From an uncultured Oscillospiraceae bacterium (lineage in GTDB: Bacteria; Bacillota; Clostridia; Oscillospirales; Oscillospiraceae), in assembly GCA_910578735.1 (NCBI GenBank), contig CAJTSQ010000031.1:1-30126 (forward strand): 30,126 bases of DNA, given 5' to 3'. Shown in pieces: positions 1 to 7,574 of the stretch. Numbering within the stretch: position 1 is the stretch's first letter; every line of letters starts with the position of its first letter. The notes under the pieces are model-generated. The model saw nothing but the letters and a program-made list of their open reading frames with translations. It was not told where the DNA came from and did no database searches. Position numbers and translations under genes: made by a program.

Positions 1-76
1 GGCGGGGGATATCGTCGGTGATTCCGGTGTATAAAGTCCCGTCGCCGCAGCGGAGGATATAGACATACCAGGGCAC
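1..76 (-). CDS. GIY-YIG domain protein, N-terminal part (runs off left edge)
   Basis: Read leftward from a GTG at 76-74, the first 25 codons give MPWYVYILRCGDGTLYTGIT followed by DDIPR. The YVYIL...LYTGIT pattern is the start of the GIY-YIG nuclease fold of the small UPF0213 (YhbQ/YazA) family, normally about 80-100 aa. A G-rich ribosome binding site lies just upstream on the minus strand. The rest, including the catalytic Arg and Glu, is outside the window, so activity cannot be judged. The gene is divergent from trpS. An ATG at 83-81 is in another frame and gives no recognisable protein. Confidence 0.8.
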   Translation of the reverse strand, partial: MPWYVYILRCGDGTLYTGITDDIPR

Positions 77-117
77 AGAACATCCCCCCTTTCTCCATAA
101 TTCTATCACATTATGTC

Positions 118-140
118 GGAATTGGAAACAATTCCTTTTT
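118..140 (+). repeat. small perfect hairpin with T-run
   Basis: GGAATTG (118-124), GAAA loop, CAATTCC (129-135), then five T. It has the form of a weak intrinsic terminator but lies between divergent genes and upstream of the trpS promoter, so it may only insulate the two transcripts or be an operator. Confidence 0.35.
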
Positions 141-164
141 ATCCTGTCAAATTCTTCAAAACAG

Positions 165-193
165 TTGCCTTTCTCGTCCAATGGTGGTACAAT
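165..193 (+). promoter_or_regulatory. sigma-A promoter for trpS operon
   Basis: -35 TTGCCT (165-170), 17-bp spacer, -10 TACAAT (188-193). The predicted start near 200 leaves a leader of only about 50 nt, too short for a T-box. Confidence 0.75.
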
Positions 194-207
194 AGGCTGA
201 TATTGTA

Positions 208-230
208 TAGGCGTCCGCAAGAAACGCCTA
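208..230 (+). repeat. leader hairpin next to trpS ribosome binding site
   Basis: TAGGCGT (208-214) pairs with ACGCCTA (224-230) across a 9-nt loop. It sits in the predicted trpS leader, ending about 6 nt before the AAGGAG ribosome binding site at 237-242. It could stabilise the mRNA 5' end or affect initiation; the role is inferred. Confidence 0.4.
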
Positions 231-251
231 AAAATGAAGGAGCAAAGACAC

Positions 252-1250
252 ATGGACGAAAAGAAAGTAATGCTCTCCGGCATCCAGCCCAGCGGCGACC
301 TGCACCTGGGCAACTACCTGGGCCCTCTGCGCCACTGGCCGGAGATGATCGAAGAATTTGACTGCTACTTCTTCCTGGCCGACCTGCACACCATCACCGT
401 GCGCCAGGACCCGGCCCAGCTGCGCCGCCGGGTGCTGACCCTGCTGGCCCAATACATCGCCTGCGGCCTGGACCCCGAAAAATGCACCCTGTTTATCCAG
501 TCCCACGTCCCCGCCCACGCCCAGCTGGGCTGGGTGCTGGACTGCTACACCATGTTCGGCGAGCTCTCCCGTATGACCCAGTTCAAGGACAAATCCGCCA
601 AGCACAAGGACAACATCAACGCCGGCCTGTTCACTTACCCCGCCCTCATGGCCGCCGACATCCTGCTCTATCAGCCGGACTTCGTCCCCGTGGGCGAGGA
701 CCAGAAGCAGCACGTGGAGATCTGCCGGGACATCGCCGAGCGGTTCAACGGCATTTACGGCGATGTGTTCAAGGTCCCCGCCCCCCACATCCCCAAGGTT
801 GGGGCCCGGATTATGAGCCTGAACGACCCAACCTCCAAAATGAGCAAGTCCAACCTGGAGGGCTGCGTCATCCTGATGGACAAGCCGGAGGATATCATGC
901 GCAAATTCAAGCGGGCCATCACCGACAGCGATACCGAGCGCTGCGTCCGCTACGCCCCCCAGGAAAAGCCCGGCGTATCCAACCTGGTGCAGATCTACGC
1001 CTCCGTCACCGGCAAGAGCTTTGAGGAGATTGAGGCGGAGTTCGACGGCCAGGGCTATGGCAAGTTCAAGCCCGCCGTGGGGGAGGCGGTGGCAGAAACC
1101 CTGCGCCCCATCCGGGAGGAGACCGAGCGGCTGCTGGCCGACAAGGCCTACCTGGAGAGCGTGTACAAGGCCGGGGCGGAGAAGGCGTCCTATGTGGCCA
1201 ACAAGACCCTGCGCAAGGTATACAAAAAGGTGGGCTTTGTGCCCAGGTAA
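252..1250 (+). CDS. trpS: tryptophanyl-tRNA synthetase
   Basis: A 332-aa class I aminoacyl-tRNA synthetase that charges tRNA-Trp with tryptophan in the cytoplasm. The HIGH-type motif is seen as SGDLHLGNYLG near residue 12, and KMSKS near residue 197. Length matches bacterial TrpS (about 330 aa). ATG at 252 is chosen because AAGGAG lies 9 nt upstream; an in-frame ATG at 234 would place that site inside the gene. It is the first gene of a probable operon with the wall-precursor genes downstream (27-bp gap). No T-box or trp leader is visible. Confidence 0.96.
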   Translation: MDEKKVMLSGIQPSGDLHLGNYLGPLRHWPEMIEEFDCYFFLADLHTITVRQDPAQLRRRVLTLLAQYIACGLDPEKCTLFIQSHVPAHAQLGWVLDCYTMFGELSRMTQFKDKSAKHKDNINAGLFTYPALMAADILLYQPDFVPVGEDQKQHVEICRDIAERFNGIYGDVFKVPAPHIPKVGARIMSLNDPTSKMSKSNLEGCVILMDKPEDIMRKFKRAITDSDTERCVRYAPQEKPGVSNLVQIYASVTGKSFEEIEAEFDGQGYGKFKPAVGEAVAETLRPIREETERLLADKAYLESVYKAGAEKASYVANKTLRKVYKKVGFVPR

Positions 1251-1277
1251 CCCCACGATAAAAAGAGGAACACGATT

Positions 1278-2432
1278 ATGCCGATCCAACTTACCTCCAT
1301 TGGGCTGGCCCTGGCCGCCCTGCTTACCGCCGCCCTGGTGGCCCTGATCTCCACCCCCGTGGTCCGCTCCCTGGCCTTCCGGGTGGGGGCGGTGGACGTC
1401 CCCAAGGACAACCGCCGGATGCACAACCACCCCATCCCCCGCATGGGAGGGCTGGCCATTTTCTTCGGCTTCATCCTCAGCGTGCTCATCTTCATCCCCC
1501 TCACCTCCGAGCTGCGGGGGATGCTGCTGGGCAGCGTCGTCATCGTCATCCTGGGCATTCTGGACGATATCTTTGCCCTGCCCGCCCTGCCCAAGTTCTT
1601 CGTCCAGATCGGCGCCGCTCTCATCGCCGTTCTGGCGGGCAACCGCATCGACTTTCTGTCCAACCCCAACATCTTCAGCTCTGAGCCCTTTTGGGATCTG
1701 GGCTGGCTGGCCGTCCCCATCACGGCGCTTTGGATCGTGGGCATCACCAACGCCGTCAACCTCATCGACGGCCTGGACGGCCTGGCCTGCGGCGTGTCCA
1801 CCATCAGCTCCATGACCCTGCTGGTGATTGCCCTCGTCATGGAAGAACCCGACGTGGCCATCCTGATGGGCGCCCTCTCCGGAGCCTGTATCGGGTTCTT
1901 GCCCTACAATCTGAACCCTGCGAAAATTTTTATGGGGGACACCGGTTCCACCTTCCTGGGCTTCATTCTGGCGGTGGTGTCCATTCAGGGACTGTTTAAG
2001 TTCTACGCCATCATCTCCTTCGCCGTCCCCTTCCTCATGCTGGGCCTGCCCATCTTCGACACCTGCTTTGCCATCCTGCGCCGGGTATCTCACGGCCAGT
2101 CCCCCATGGCCCCCGACCGGGGCCACATCCACCACCGGCTCATCGACATGGGCTTTACTCAGAAGCAGGCGGTGGCGGTGCTTTACATCATCAGCGCCAT
2201 TCTGGGACTGTCCGCCGTGGTACTCACCACCATCGGCGTGGTACGGGCCACGCTGTTCCTCATGGCCCTTTGCGCGGCCGGAGCGGTGGCGGGCAAGCTT
2301 TATCTGGACCGGGTCAACAACAACGGCGAAACACCCCCCTCCACCGGCGACAGCCGGGTGGCCAAGCCCTGGCGGAGCCAGCCCACAGACATTGGAAACT
2401 ACTTCGGTGAGGAGGACCAATCCGACAAATGA
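1278..2432 (+). CDS. tagO: WecA/TagO-type undecaprenyl-phosphate GlcNAc-1-phosphate transferase
   Basis: A 384-aa polytopic membrane protein of the MraY/WecA family. It moves N-acetylglucosamine-1-phosphate from UDP-GlcNAc to undecaprenyl phosphate, the first step of teichoic-acid or related wall polysaccharide synthesis. About ten hydrophobic helices are visible. Family motifs are present: GILDDIFALP, NAVNLIDGLDGLACG, KIFMGDTGS and the loop-V motif HIHHRL (about residues 283-288), which marks WecA/TagO rather than MraY. The C-terminal 40 residues are polar. Its stop overlaps the start of the epimerase by 4 bp (ATGA), implying translational coupling. The symbol tagO/wecA is by family; the exact polymer is unknown. 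Confidence 0.92.
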   Translation: MPIQLTSIGLALAALLTAALVALISTPVVRSLAFRVGAVDVPKDNRRMHNHPIPRMGGLAIFFGFILSVLIFIPLTSELRGMLLGSVVIVILGILDDIFALPALPKFFVQIGAALIAVLAGNRIDFLSNPNIFSSEPFWDLGWLAVPITALWIVGITNAVNLIDGLDGLACGVSTISSMTLLVIALVMEEPDVAILMGALSGACIGFLPYNLNPAKIFMGDTGSTFLGFILAVVSIQGLFKFYAIISFAVPFLMLGLPIFDTCFAILRRVSHGQSPMAPDRGHIHHRLIDMGFTQKQAVAVLYIISAILGLSAVVLTTIGVVRATLFLMALCAAGAVAGKLYLDRVNNNGETPPSTGDSRVAKPWRSQPTDIGNYFGEEDQSDK

Positions 2433-3592
2433 GCAAAATAAGCGTGATGACCGTCTTTGGCACCCGGCCGGAGGCCATTAAAATGGCCCCCCTTGCCCTG
2501 GAGCTGGCCCGGCGGCCCGAGTTTGAGGCGCGTTGCTGCGTCACCGCCCAGCACCGGGAGATGCTGGACTCAGTGCTGGATATCTTTCAGATCACCCCTG
2601 ACTACGACCTGGACATTATGGAGCCCAGGCAGACCCTGTCCACCATCACCTCCAAGTGCCTGACGGGGATGGACGGGGTGCTGGAGCAGGCCAAGCCCGA
2701 CCTGGTGCTGGTCCACGGGGACACCTCCACCACCTTCGCCGGAGCCTTGGCCGCATTCTACCACAAAATCCCGGTGGGCCACGTGGAGGCCGGGCTGCGC
2801 ACCTATGACAAATGGTCTCCCTACCCCGAGGAGATCAACCGGAAGCTGGTGGGGGCTATTGCGGACCTCCACTTCTGCCCCACTGCGGCAAACCGGAACA
2901 ATCTGGCCCGGGAGAACATTCAAGAGGGTGTCTTTATCACTGGAAACACCGTGATTGATGCCCTTCAGACAACGGTTGTAAAGGACTTTTCCTTTTCAGA
3001 AAAGGTACTCAATGATCTAGACTATGCCATGCGCAAGGTACTTCTGGTCACCTGCCACCGCCGGGAAAACTATGGCACGCCTATGGCCAATATCATGACC
3101 GCCCTGCGCCGGGTGGCCGACACCTTCCCTGAGACAGAGCTGGTCTACCCCGTCCATCTGTCTCCGGTGGTCCAGGAGGCGGCCCACAAATATCTGGACG
3201 GCCACCCCCGCATCCATTTGATCCCCCCCCTGGATGTGCGGGAGATGCACAACCTCATGGCCCGGTGCCACCTGGTGATGACCGACTCGGGCGGTCTTCA
3301 GGAGGAGGCCCCCGCCCTGGGCAAGCCGGTGCTTGTCCTGCGCCGGGAGACCGAGCGGCCCGAGGCCGTGGCCGCCGGGACGGTCCGTCTGGCCGGCGTG
3401 GAGGAGGAGACCATCTTCCTTATGGCCTCCCAGTTGCTGTCGGACCCCCTGGAATATGACAAAATGGCCCATGCGGTCAACCCATACGGGGATGGCCGGG
3501 CCTGCCGCCGCATCGCCGACGCCATCGCCTGGCACTTCGGCCGGCGGGATGCGCCTCCCGCGGAATTCACGGGGGAATGCTGTAGGGGGTGA
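2429..3592 (+). CDS. wecB: UDP-N-acetylglucosamine 2-epimerase (non-hydrolysing)
   Basis: A 387-aa cytosolic enzyme interconverting UDP-GlcNAc and UDP-ManNAc. The N-terminal GTRPEAIKMAPL nucleotide-sugar motif, TCHRRENYG in the middle and SGGLQEEAPALGKPVLVLR near residue 287 are typical of WecB/MnaA. Length is normal. Coupled by ATGA overlap to the transferase, it would supply UDP-ManNAc for the ManNAc-GlcNAc linkage unit of wall polymers. No ManNAc transferase (tagA) is in the window. Confidence 0.95.
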   Translation: MSKISVMTVFGTRPEAIKMAPLALELARRPEFEARCCVTAQHREMLDSVLDIFQITPDYDLDIMEPRQTLSTITSKCLTGMDGVLEQAKPDLVLVHGDTSTTFAGALAAFYHKIPVGHVEAGLRTYDKWSPYPEEINRKLVGAIADLHFCPTAANRNNLARENIQEGVFITGNTVIDALQTTVVKDFSFSEKVLNDLDYAMRKVLLVTCHRRENYGTPMANIMTALRRVADTFPETELVYPVHLSPVVQEAAHKYLDGHPRIHLIPPLDVREMHNLMARCHLVMTDSGGLQEEAPALGKPVLVLRRETERPEAVAAGTVRLAGVEEETIFLMASQLLSDPLEYDKMAHAVNPYGDGRACRRIADAIAWHFGRRDAPPAEFTGECCRG

Positions 3593-3596
3593 GCCC

Positions 3597-4358
3597 TTGG
3601 AACAAAAAAACCGGCTGATTTTTGTTGTGGCGATTGTGGCCCTAATCGCGGGCGCCATGTTCACCAGTTTTGGCCGCAGCCTTTTCGCGCTGAATACCCC
3701 CTCTGTCGTCCTGCCCTCCTCCAGCAACGGGACAGGGGATGTCTCCAGGCCCGGAGAATCGGAGCAGAATTATCAGCGCGTGGAGGTCACCCCCCAGACC
3801 GTCGCCGGTGTGGTGGCCACGCTGGCCCGCCCCGCCAGCTACTACCGGGAGCTGACGGTGGAGACCTTCTGGGAAGGAGGCAGCTCCGCCTCCCAGGTCC
3901 AGGTCTGGGCGGACGGCGCCTGGTCTCACAGCCGCCAGACACTGCCCTCCGGCGTCACCCGCCACGATCTCACCGACGGGGAAACCCTGTACTACTGGTA
4001 TGAGGGCACTCAGCAGTACGCCCAAGCCCCGGCGGATGAGCGGTCCTCCGACCTGGCCCAGCATATCCCCACCTATGAGGCGGTGCTTGAGCTGGAACCT
4101 GAAGAAATTCTTTCCGCCGGCTACGAGGCCCACGGGGACCTGCCCTGTATCCTGGCGGAGGTCCGTCCTGCTGGCTCCCGGCAGCTCCAGCGCTTCTGGA
4201 TCAGCGTGGACAGCGGACTGCTTGTCTCCGCCGAGGCCGAGGAGGCGGGACAGGTGGTCTACCGCATGTCCGCCTATGCCCCCGTCCAGTCCCCCTGTCC
4301 CGGCGACGCATCCTTTGCCCTTCCAGACGGGACCGTGCTCCACACCGTGGAGACCTGA
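3597..4358 (+). CDS. membrane-anchored hypothetical protein, LolA/RseB-like
   Basis: A 253-aa protein with one N-terminal hydrophobic segment (about residues 6-25, signal anchor or uncleaved signal peptide) and a polar Ser/Gly/Glu linker. The rest is an extracytoplasmic, mostly beta domain: TVETFWEGG, VQVWADGAWSHSRQ, GETLYYWYEGTQQY, RFWISVDSGLL. This alternating pattern resembles the LolA/MucB-RseB half-barrel, but that is a fold-level guess. The start is TTG at 3597 with AGGGGGTGA just upstream; no ATG or GTG in this frame is near. It follows the epimerase by 4 bp and is probably co-transcribed. Its stop is 4 bp from that of a convergent gene, with no terminator between. Confidence 0.7.
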   Translation: MEQKNRLIFVVAIVALIAGAMFTSFGRSLFALNTPSVVLPSSSNGTGDVSRPGESEQNYQRVEVTPQTVAGVVATLARPASYYRELTVETFWEGGSSASQVQVWADGAWSHSRQTLPSGVTRHDLTDGETLYYWYEGTQQYAQAPADERSSDLAQHIPTYEAVLELEPEEILSAGYEAHGDLPCILAEVRPAGSRQLQRFWISVDSGLLVSAEAEEAGQVVYRMSAYAPVQSPCPGDASFALPDGTVLHTVET

Positions 4359-4362
4359 CGCC

Positions 4363-4662
4363 CTACTCCTCCTTCTCCCCCAGCCCCAGGAACAGGACGG
4401 CCCCAAGGGCAATCACCAGGTCCAGGTCGTCCCCCTCCGCCAGCAGGTACAGCAGGATCAGGAGCAGCAGGATGTCGCCGCTGTCAAAGCTGTCCAGATG
4501 GAGCGTCTTCAACAGGCCGGACAGGCCGCCCTCTTTCCCGGCAGACAGGAAATCCGGAAGGCGTGGGCGCGGGGTGGACCGGGGCGCCTGGCGCCGCTCC
4601 GTAGGACGTTCCGCCTCCACACGGGTATAGGACACATCCTCTGGAATATACCGATTATACAC
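4363..4662 (-). CDS. small hypothetical protein with hydrophobic C-terminal half
   Basis: A 99-aa protein. Residues 1-45 are basic and Pro/Arg-rich. Residues about 65-93 form hydrophobic stretches (DILLLLILLYLLAEG and DLVIALGAVLFLGLG) ending in an acidic tail. The start is GTG at 4662 with a perfect AAGGAGG ahead of it, inside the end of the preceding gene (8-bp overlap). Third of three small co-directional genes (5413 to 4363). I do not recognise the family. Confidence 0.7.
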   Translation of the reverse strand: MYNRYIPEDVSYTRVEAERPTERRQAPRSTPRPRLPDFLSAGKEGGLSGLLKTLHLDSFDSGDILLLLILLYLLAEGDDLDLVIALGAVLFLGLGEKEE

Positions 4663-5074
4663 GCTCCCCCTCCTTTCCCCCCAGGGCGGTGAGGGCCACC
4701 CGGATTATCCGGGTCATCCGGGCAATCTGCATGGCCCGGTCCAGCCGGGCCTGCCGCTCCTCCCGCAGGAAGGGGCGCAGGGCGTTGAGCAGGGCGGTGT
4801 TCCGGTCCTCCGTCCCCTGGACCTGGCGGACTATCTCCATCCCTGCCTGGAGCATTTTGGGGTCGATCTGGCCCAGAAGGGCGGACAGGTCGGGAACCCC
4901 TGGCGGCTCCTCCGAGGCAGGCGGGGCGGGCTCTGCCCCCTCCGACGGGCCCTCCAGGGCGGGAGCCGGCTCTGTCTGGCTCCCGGAGGACAGCGACCGG
5001 GCCAGGGCCATAATCTGGCTCATGGCCTCTTGGTTGCCTAAAATGGAATTCAGTTGGTCCTCAAAGCCCGCCAT
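4655..5074 (-). CDS. hypothetical protein, acidic with basic amphipathic C-terminus
   Basis: A 139-aa protein. The N-terminal helix includes QLNSILGNQEAMSQIMALAR. A Pro/Glu/Ala-rich linker covers residues about 33-60. The C-terminal half is helical (DLSALLGQIDPKMLQAGMEI, then LRPFLREERQARLDRAMQIA) and strongly basic at the end. No signal peptide. ATG at 5074 is preferred; an in-frame GTG three codons upstream is possible. It overlaps the next gene by 8 bp, so the two are probably coupled. Family not recognised; no function is assigned. Confidence 0.65.
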   Translation of the reverse strand: MAGFEDQLNSILGNQEAMSQIMALARSLSSGSQTEPAPALEGPSEGAEPAPPASEEPPGVPDLSALLGQIDPKMLQAGMEIVRQVQGTEDRNTALLNALRPFLREERQARLDRAMQIARMTRIIRVALTALGGKEGERV

Positions 5075-5106
5075 AGGAAACACCCCACTTTTTCCGTGTC
5101 CCGTAT

Positions 5107-5177
5107 GTAGGGGCGGATATTATCCGCCCGGTGCCGGCACAGCTGAGATTTGGCAGGCGGATGATATCCGCCCTTAC
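5107..5177. repeat. palindromic repeat, GTAGGGGC-ended family, copy 1
   Basis: Left arm 5107-5126 and right arm 5158-5177 are inverted copies with 2 mismatches in 20. The left arm plus flank is itself a hairpin (GGGCGGATAT/TATCCGCCC). Outer ends read GTAGGGGCGG and, reversed, GTAAGGGCGG. Two more elements with the same kind of end lie at 13257 and 26204. The right end contains the stop codon of the neighbouring gene. Confidence 0.8.
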
Positions 5178-5413
5178 TTCAGTCCCGCCTGTTTGGCTTG
5201 GGCGCCGATCCGGTCCACCAGCTCAGAGCCCTCTTTGCTGCGCATCAGTTGGTCCATCATGGACATGAGTCTGGCGGGGTCTCCGGCCGCCGCCGCCTGG
5301 GCCGCCTGCTTCACCTCTCCGCTCTGCTTTTGCAGCAGCTCCATCAGCTTCTGCGCGTCGCTGGACTGGGCCAGCCGCGCAATGGCATCCCGATTTTTAT
5401 CCGACAGTTCCAT
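5174..5413 (-). CDS. small helical hypothetical protein
   Basis: A 79-aa protein, almost all predicted helix, Ala/Gln/Lys-rich (LAQSSDAQKLMELLQKQSG, QAAQAAAAGD, LMSMMDQLMRSKEG), with no membrane segment. A good ribosome binding site (GGGGAGGAA) precedes ATG at 5413. First of three small - strand genes; repeat copy 1 separates it from the next. Its TAA stop lies in the terminal bases of that repeat, so the original C-terminus may have been altered by insertion. The family is unknown to me. Confidence 0.65.
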   Translation of the reverse strand: MELSDKNRDAIARLAQSSDAQKLMELLQKQSGEVKQAAQAAAAGDPARLMSMMDQLMRSKEGSELVDRIGAQAKQAGLK

Positions 5414-5512
5414 TGTCGATTCCTCCCCTCTTAACCTTGAACCGGCTCAAAAGCGGAGCTCGTTCCGGTTGACTACTCCAGTATATGCGAAGAAAGGGCC
5501 AGGTGACACAGC

Positions 5513-5971
5513 TTGAAAATTTTAGTCTTCTCTGATTCTCACCGCTCTCTGTCCGGTATGTACGCCGCCATCGACCTCCACCGGCCTCAGCAGGTCATCC
5601 ACCTGGGCGACATCATGGACGACGCCGAGGAGGTGGCGGAACACTACCCCGAGCTGCCCTTCTGCATGGTTCCAGGCAACTGCGACGGCTGGGGGGTGGC
5701 CGCTCCCCTCAAAAAGCAGATCACCCTGGGGGGAAAGTCCATCCTTCTCTCCCACGGCCATCGCTGGGGGGTCAAAAGCGGCTATGAGAGGGCCATCGAC
5801 GATGCCCGGGCCGCAGGAGCGGACATTCTCCTCTTTGGCCACACCCACAGCGCCCTGTGCCAGCAGCTGGAAGACGGTCTGTGGATGATGAACCCCGGAA
5901 CAGCCCGGTCCAGTTACGGGATGATCGAGATCAGCGGCGGGCAGATTTCCTGCACACTGCACAGGGTGTAG
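5513..5971 (+). CDS. YfcE/MJ0936-type metallophosphoesterase
   Basis: A 152-aa single-domain calcineurin-like phosphodiesterase. All metal-site motifs are seen: FSDSH (residues 6-10), LGDIMDD (about 33), PGNCD (about 55), LSHGH (about 79) and GHTH (about 108). Length fits the YfcE/MJ0936 family, which cleaves phosphodiesters with Mn or Ni; the physiological substrate is unclear. The start is TTG at 5513 with AGGTGA 6 nt upstream. It is 42 bp upstream of cardiolipin synthase and probably co-transcribed. Confidence 0.9.
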   Translation: MKILVFSDSHRSLSGMYAAIDLHRPQQVIHLGDIMDDAEEVAEHYPELPFCMVPGNCDGWGVAAPLKKQITLGGKSILLSHGHRWGVKSGYERAIDDARAAGADILLFGHTHSALCQQLEDGLWMMNPGTARSSYGMIEISGGQISCTLHRV

Positions 5972-6013
5972 GCGCGCCCCGCAGGTTTTCTCAGATTCGG
6001 GAGGTGACACACC

Positions 6014-7540
6014 GTGAAAAAATTGCTTTATATCCTCTTTCACCGCTCAGTGCTGATGTCGCTGGCCCTGGTAGCCCAGATCGCGGCGCTGGTGATCATG
6101 GTGGTCTCCTTCTCTGCCTACACAGAGATTTTCTACTGGTGCTGCATCTTTCTAAGCGTCAGCGCCGCCATCGCCATTGTGGGCAGCCGGATGGAGCCAG
6201 GTTATAAGATCGCCTGGCTCCTGTTGATTTTGCCCTTCCCCATCTTTGGAGGCGCCTTCTACCTGCTGGTAGGGGGCGGCTACGTTCCCAAGCGCACCTT
6301 GAAGCGGATGCAGGGTATGCTGGAAAAAACCGCCTCCACTCTGCGGGAGGACTTCAAATCTGACGACCTCCTTCCCCTGGGGGGAGACGCCGCCGGACAG
6401 GCCAGCTATCTGGAACGCCAGGCCGCCTGTCCGGCTTACACCAATACAGAAACGGAGTATTTTCCCCTGGGCGACCTGGCCTTTCCCCGTATGCTGGAGG
6501 AGCTGGAAAAGGCGGAACACTATATCTTTCTGGAGTACTTCATCCTCCAGCCCGGCGTCTTCTGGGACAGCATCCTAGCCATTCTGGAGCGGAAGGCCGC
6601 TCAGGGCGTGGAGGTTCGGGTGATATATGACGACTTTGGCTGCATGTTCACCCTGCCCCGGGATTACAACGAGACCCTGTCCAAAAAGGGCATTCAGTGC
6701 CGTGTGTTCAACCGGCTGATGCCGGTGATGTCCCTGCGCCTGAACAACCGCGACCACCGGAAGCTGCTGGTCATTGACGGCAAGGTGGGCTTTACCGGGG
6801 GAATCAATCTGGCGGACGAGTACATCAATGTCTGCGAGCGCTTCGGACACTGGAAGGACAGCGCCATTCTCCTGGAGGGGGACGCGGTCTGGTCCATGAC
6901 GGTGATGTTCCTCACCATGTGGGATAATATCGCCAACTGGGACGAGGACTTTGAGTACTTCCGTCCCCCCGCCTCCCCGGTACGCCCCTGGACCGGGTAT
7001 GTTCAGCCCTATACGGACACCCCCCTGGACCGGGAGACGGTGGGGCAGGCCGTCTACCTCAACATGATTGCCAAGGCCAAAAACTATATCTATATCACCA
7101 CCCCCTACTTGATTATCGACGTGGCCACCAACACCGCCCTGTGCAACGCGGCCAAGTCCGGGGTAGACGTGCGCATTATCACCCCCCATATCCCTGACAA
7201 GCGTTACGTCTTCGAGGTGACCCGGGCCCACTACCCTCCCCTGCTGGAGGCGGGAGTCAAGATATACGAGTACACCCCAGGCTTTATCCACGCCAAGAAC
7301 TTCGTGGTGGACGACCGGTTCGCCACGGTGGGCACCGTCAACCTGGACTACCGCAGCCTGTTCCTCCACTTTGAGGACGGCGTATGGCTGTGCGAGGCCC
7401 CCTGTATCCGGGATATCCGCAAGGACTTCGAGGCCACGCTGGAGTGCTCCGAGCCCTATTCCCTGCGGCAGTTCAAGCACTTAAACATTCTTCTTCAGCT
7501 CTACCGCAGTATCCTTCGGGTATTCGCCCCGCTGATGTAA
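6014..7540 (+). CDS. cls: cardiolipin synthase (phospholipase D family)
   Basis: A 508-aa membrane enzyme joining two phosphatidylglycerols into cardiolipin. Hydrophobic segments lie at about residues 12-30, 38-57 and 66-86. Two HKD catalytic motifs follow: NRDHRKLLVIDGKVGFTGG and, near the C-terminus, FIHAKNFVVDDRFATVGTVN. The typical C-terminal pattern (DYRSLFLHFED) is present. GTG start at 6014 with GGGAGGTGA upstream. A strong terminator follows. Length and layout match Firmicute Cls. Confidence 0.94.
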   Translation: MKKLLYILFHRSVLMSLALVAQIAALVIMVVSFSAYTEIFYWCCIFLSVSAAIAIVGSRMEPGYKIAWLLLILPFPIFGGAFYLLVGGGYVPKRTLKRMQGMLEKTASTLREDFKSDDLLPLGGDAAGQASYLERQAACPAYTNTETEYFPLGDLAFPRMLEELEKAEHYIFLEYFILQPGVFWDSILAILERKAAQGVEVRVIYDDFGCMFTLPRDYNETLSKKGIQCRVFNRLMPVMSLRLNNRDHRKLLVIDGKVGFTGGINLADEYINVCERFGHWKDSAILLEGDAVWSMTVMFLTMWDNIANWDEDFEYFRPPASPVRPWTGYVQPYTDTPLDRETVGQAVYLNMIAKAKNYIYITTPYLIIDVATNTALCNAAKSGVDVRIITPHIPDKRYVFEVTRAHYPPLLEAGVKIYEYTPGFIHAKNFVVDDRFATVGTVNLDYRSLFLHFEDGVWLCEAPCIRDIRKDFEATLECSEPYSLRQFKHLNILLQLYRSILRVFAPLM

Positions 7541-7547
7541 ACAGAAA

Positions 7548-7574
7548 GGGTCCGCCTCTGGGCGGACCCTCCTT
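7548..7574. terminator. intrinsic terminator between convergent genes
   Basis: GGGTCCGCC (7548-7556), TCTG loop, GGCGGACCC (7561-7569), then TCCTTTT on the + strand. Ends the cls transcript; could also act on the convergent gene. Confidence 0.85.

Noticed and set aside
77..251. T-box or trp attenuator upstream of trpS
   Set aside because: The promoter at 165-193 leaves only about 50 nt of leader, with a simple hairpin and no T-box sequence.
228..2420. 730-aa open frame on the minus strand
   Set aside because: Antisense shadow of trpS and tagO caused by GC-rich codon bias; His/Gly/Asp-rich low-complexity translation with no motifs.
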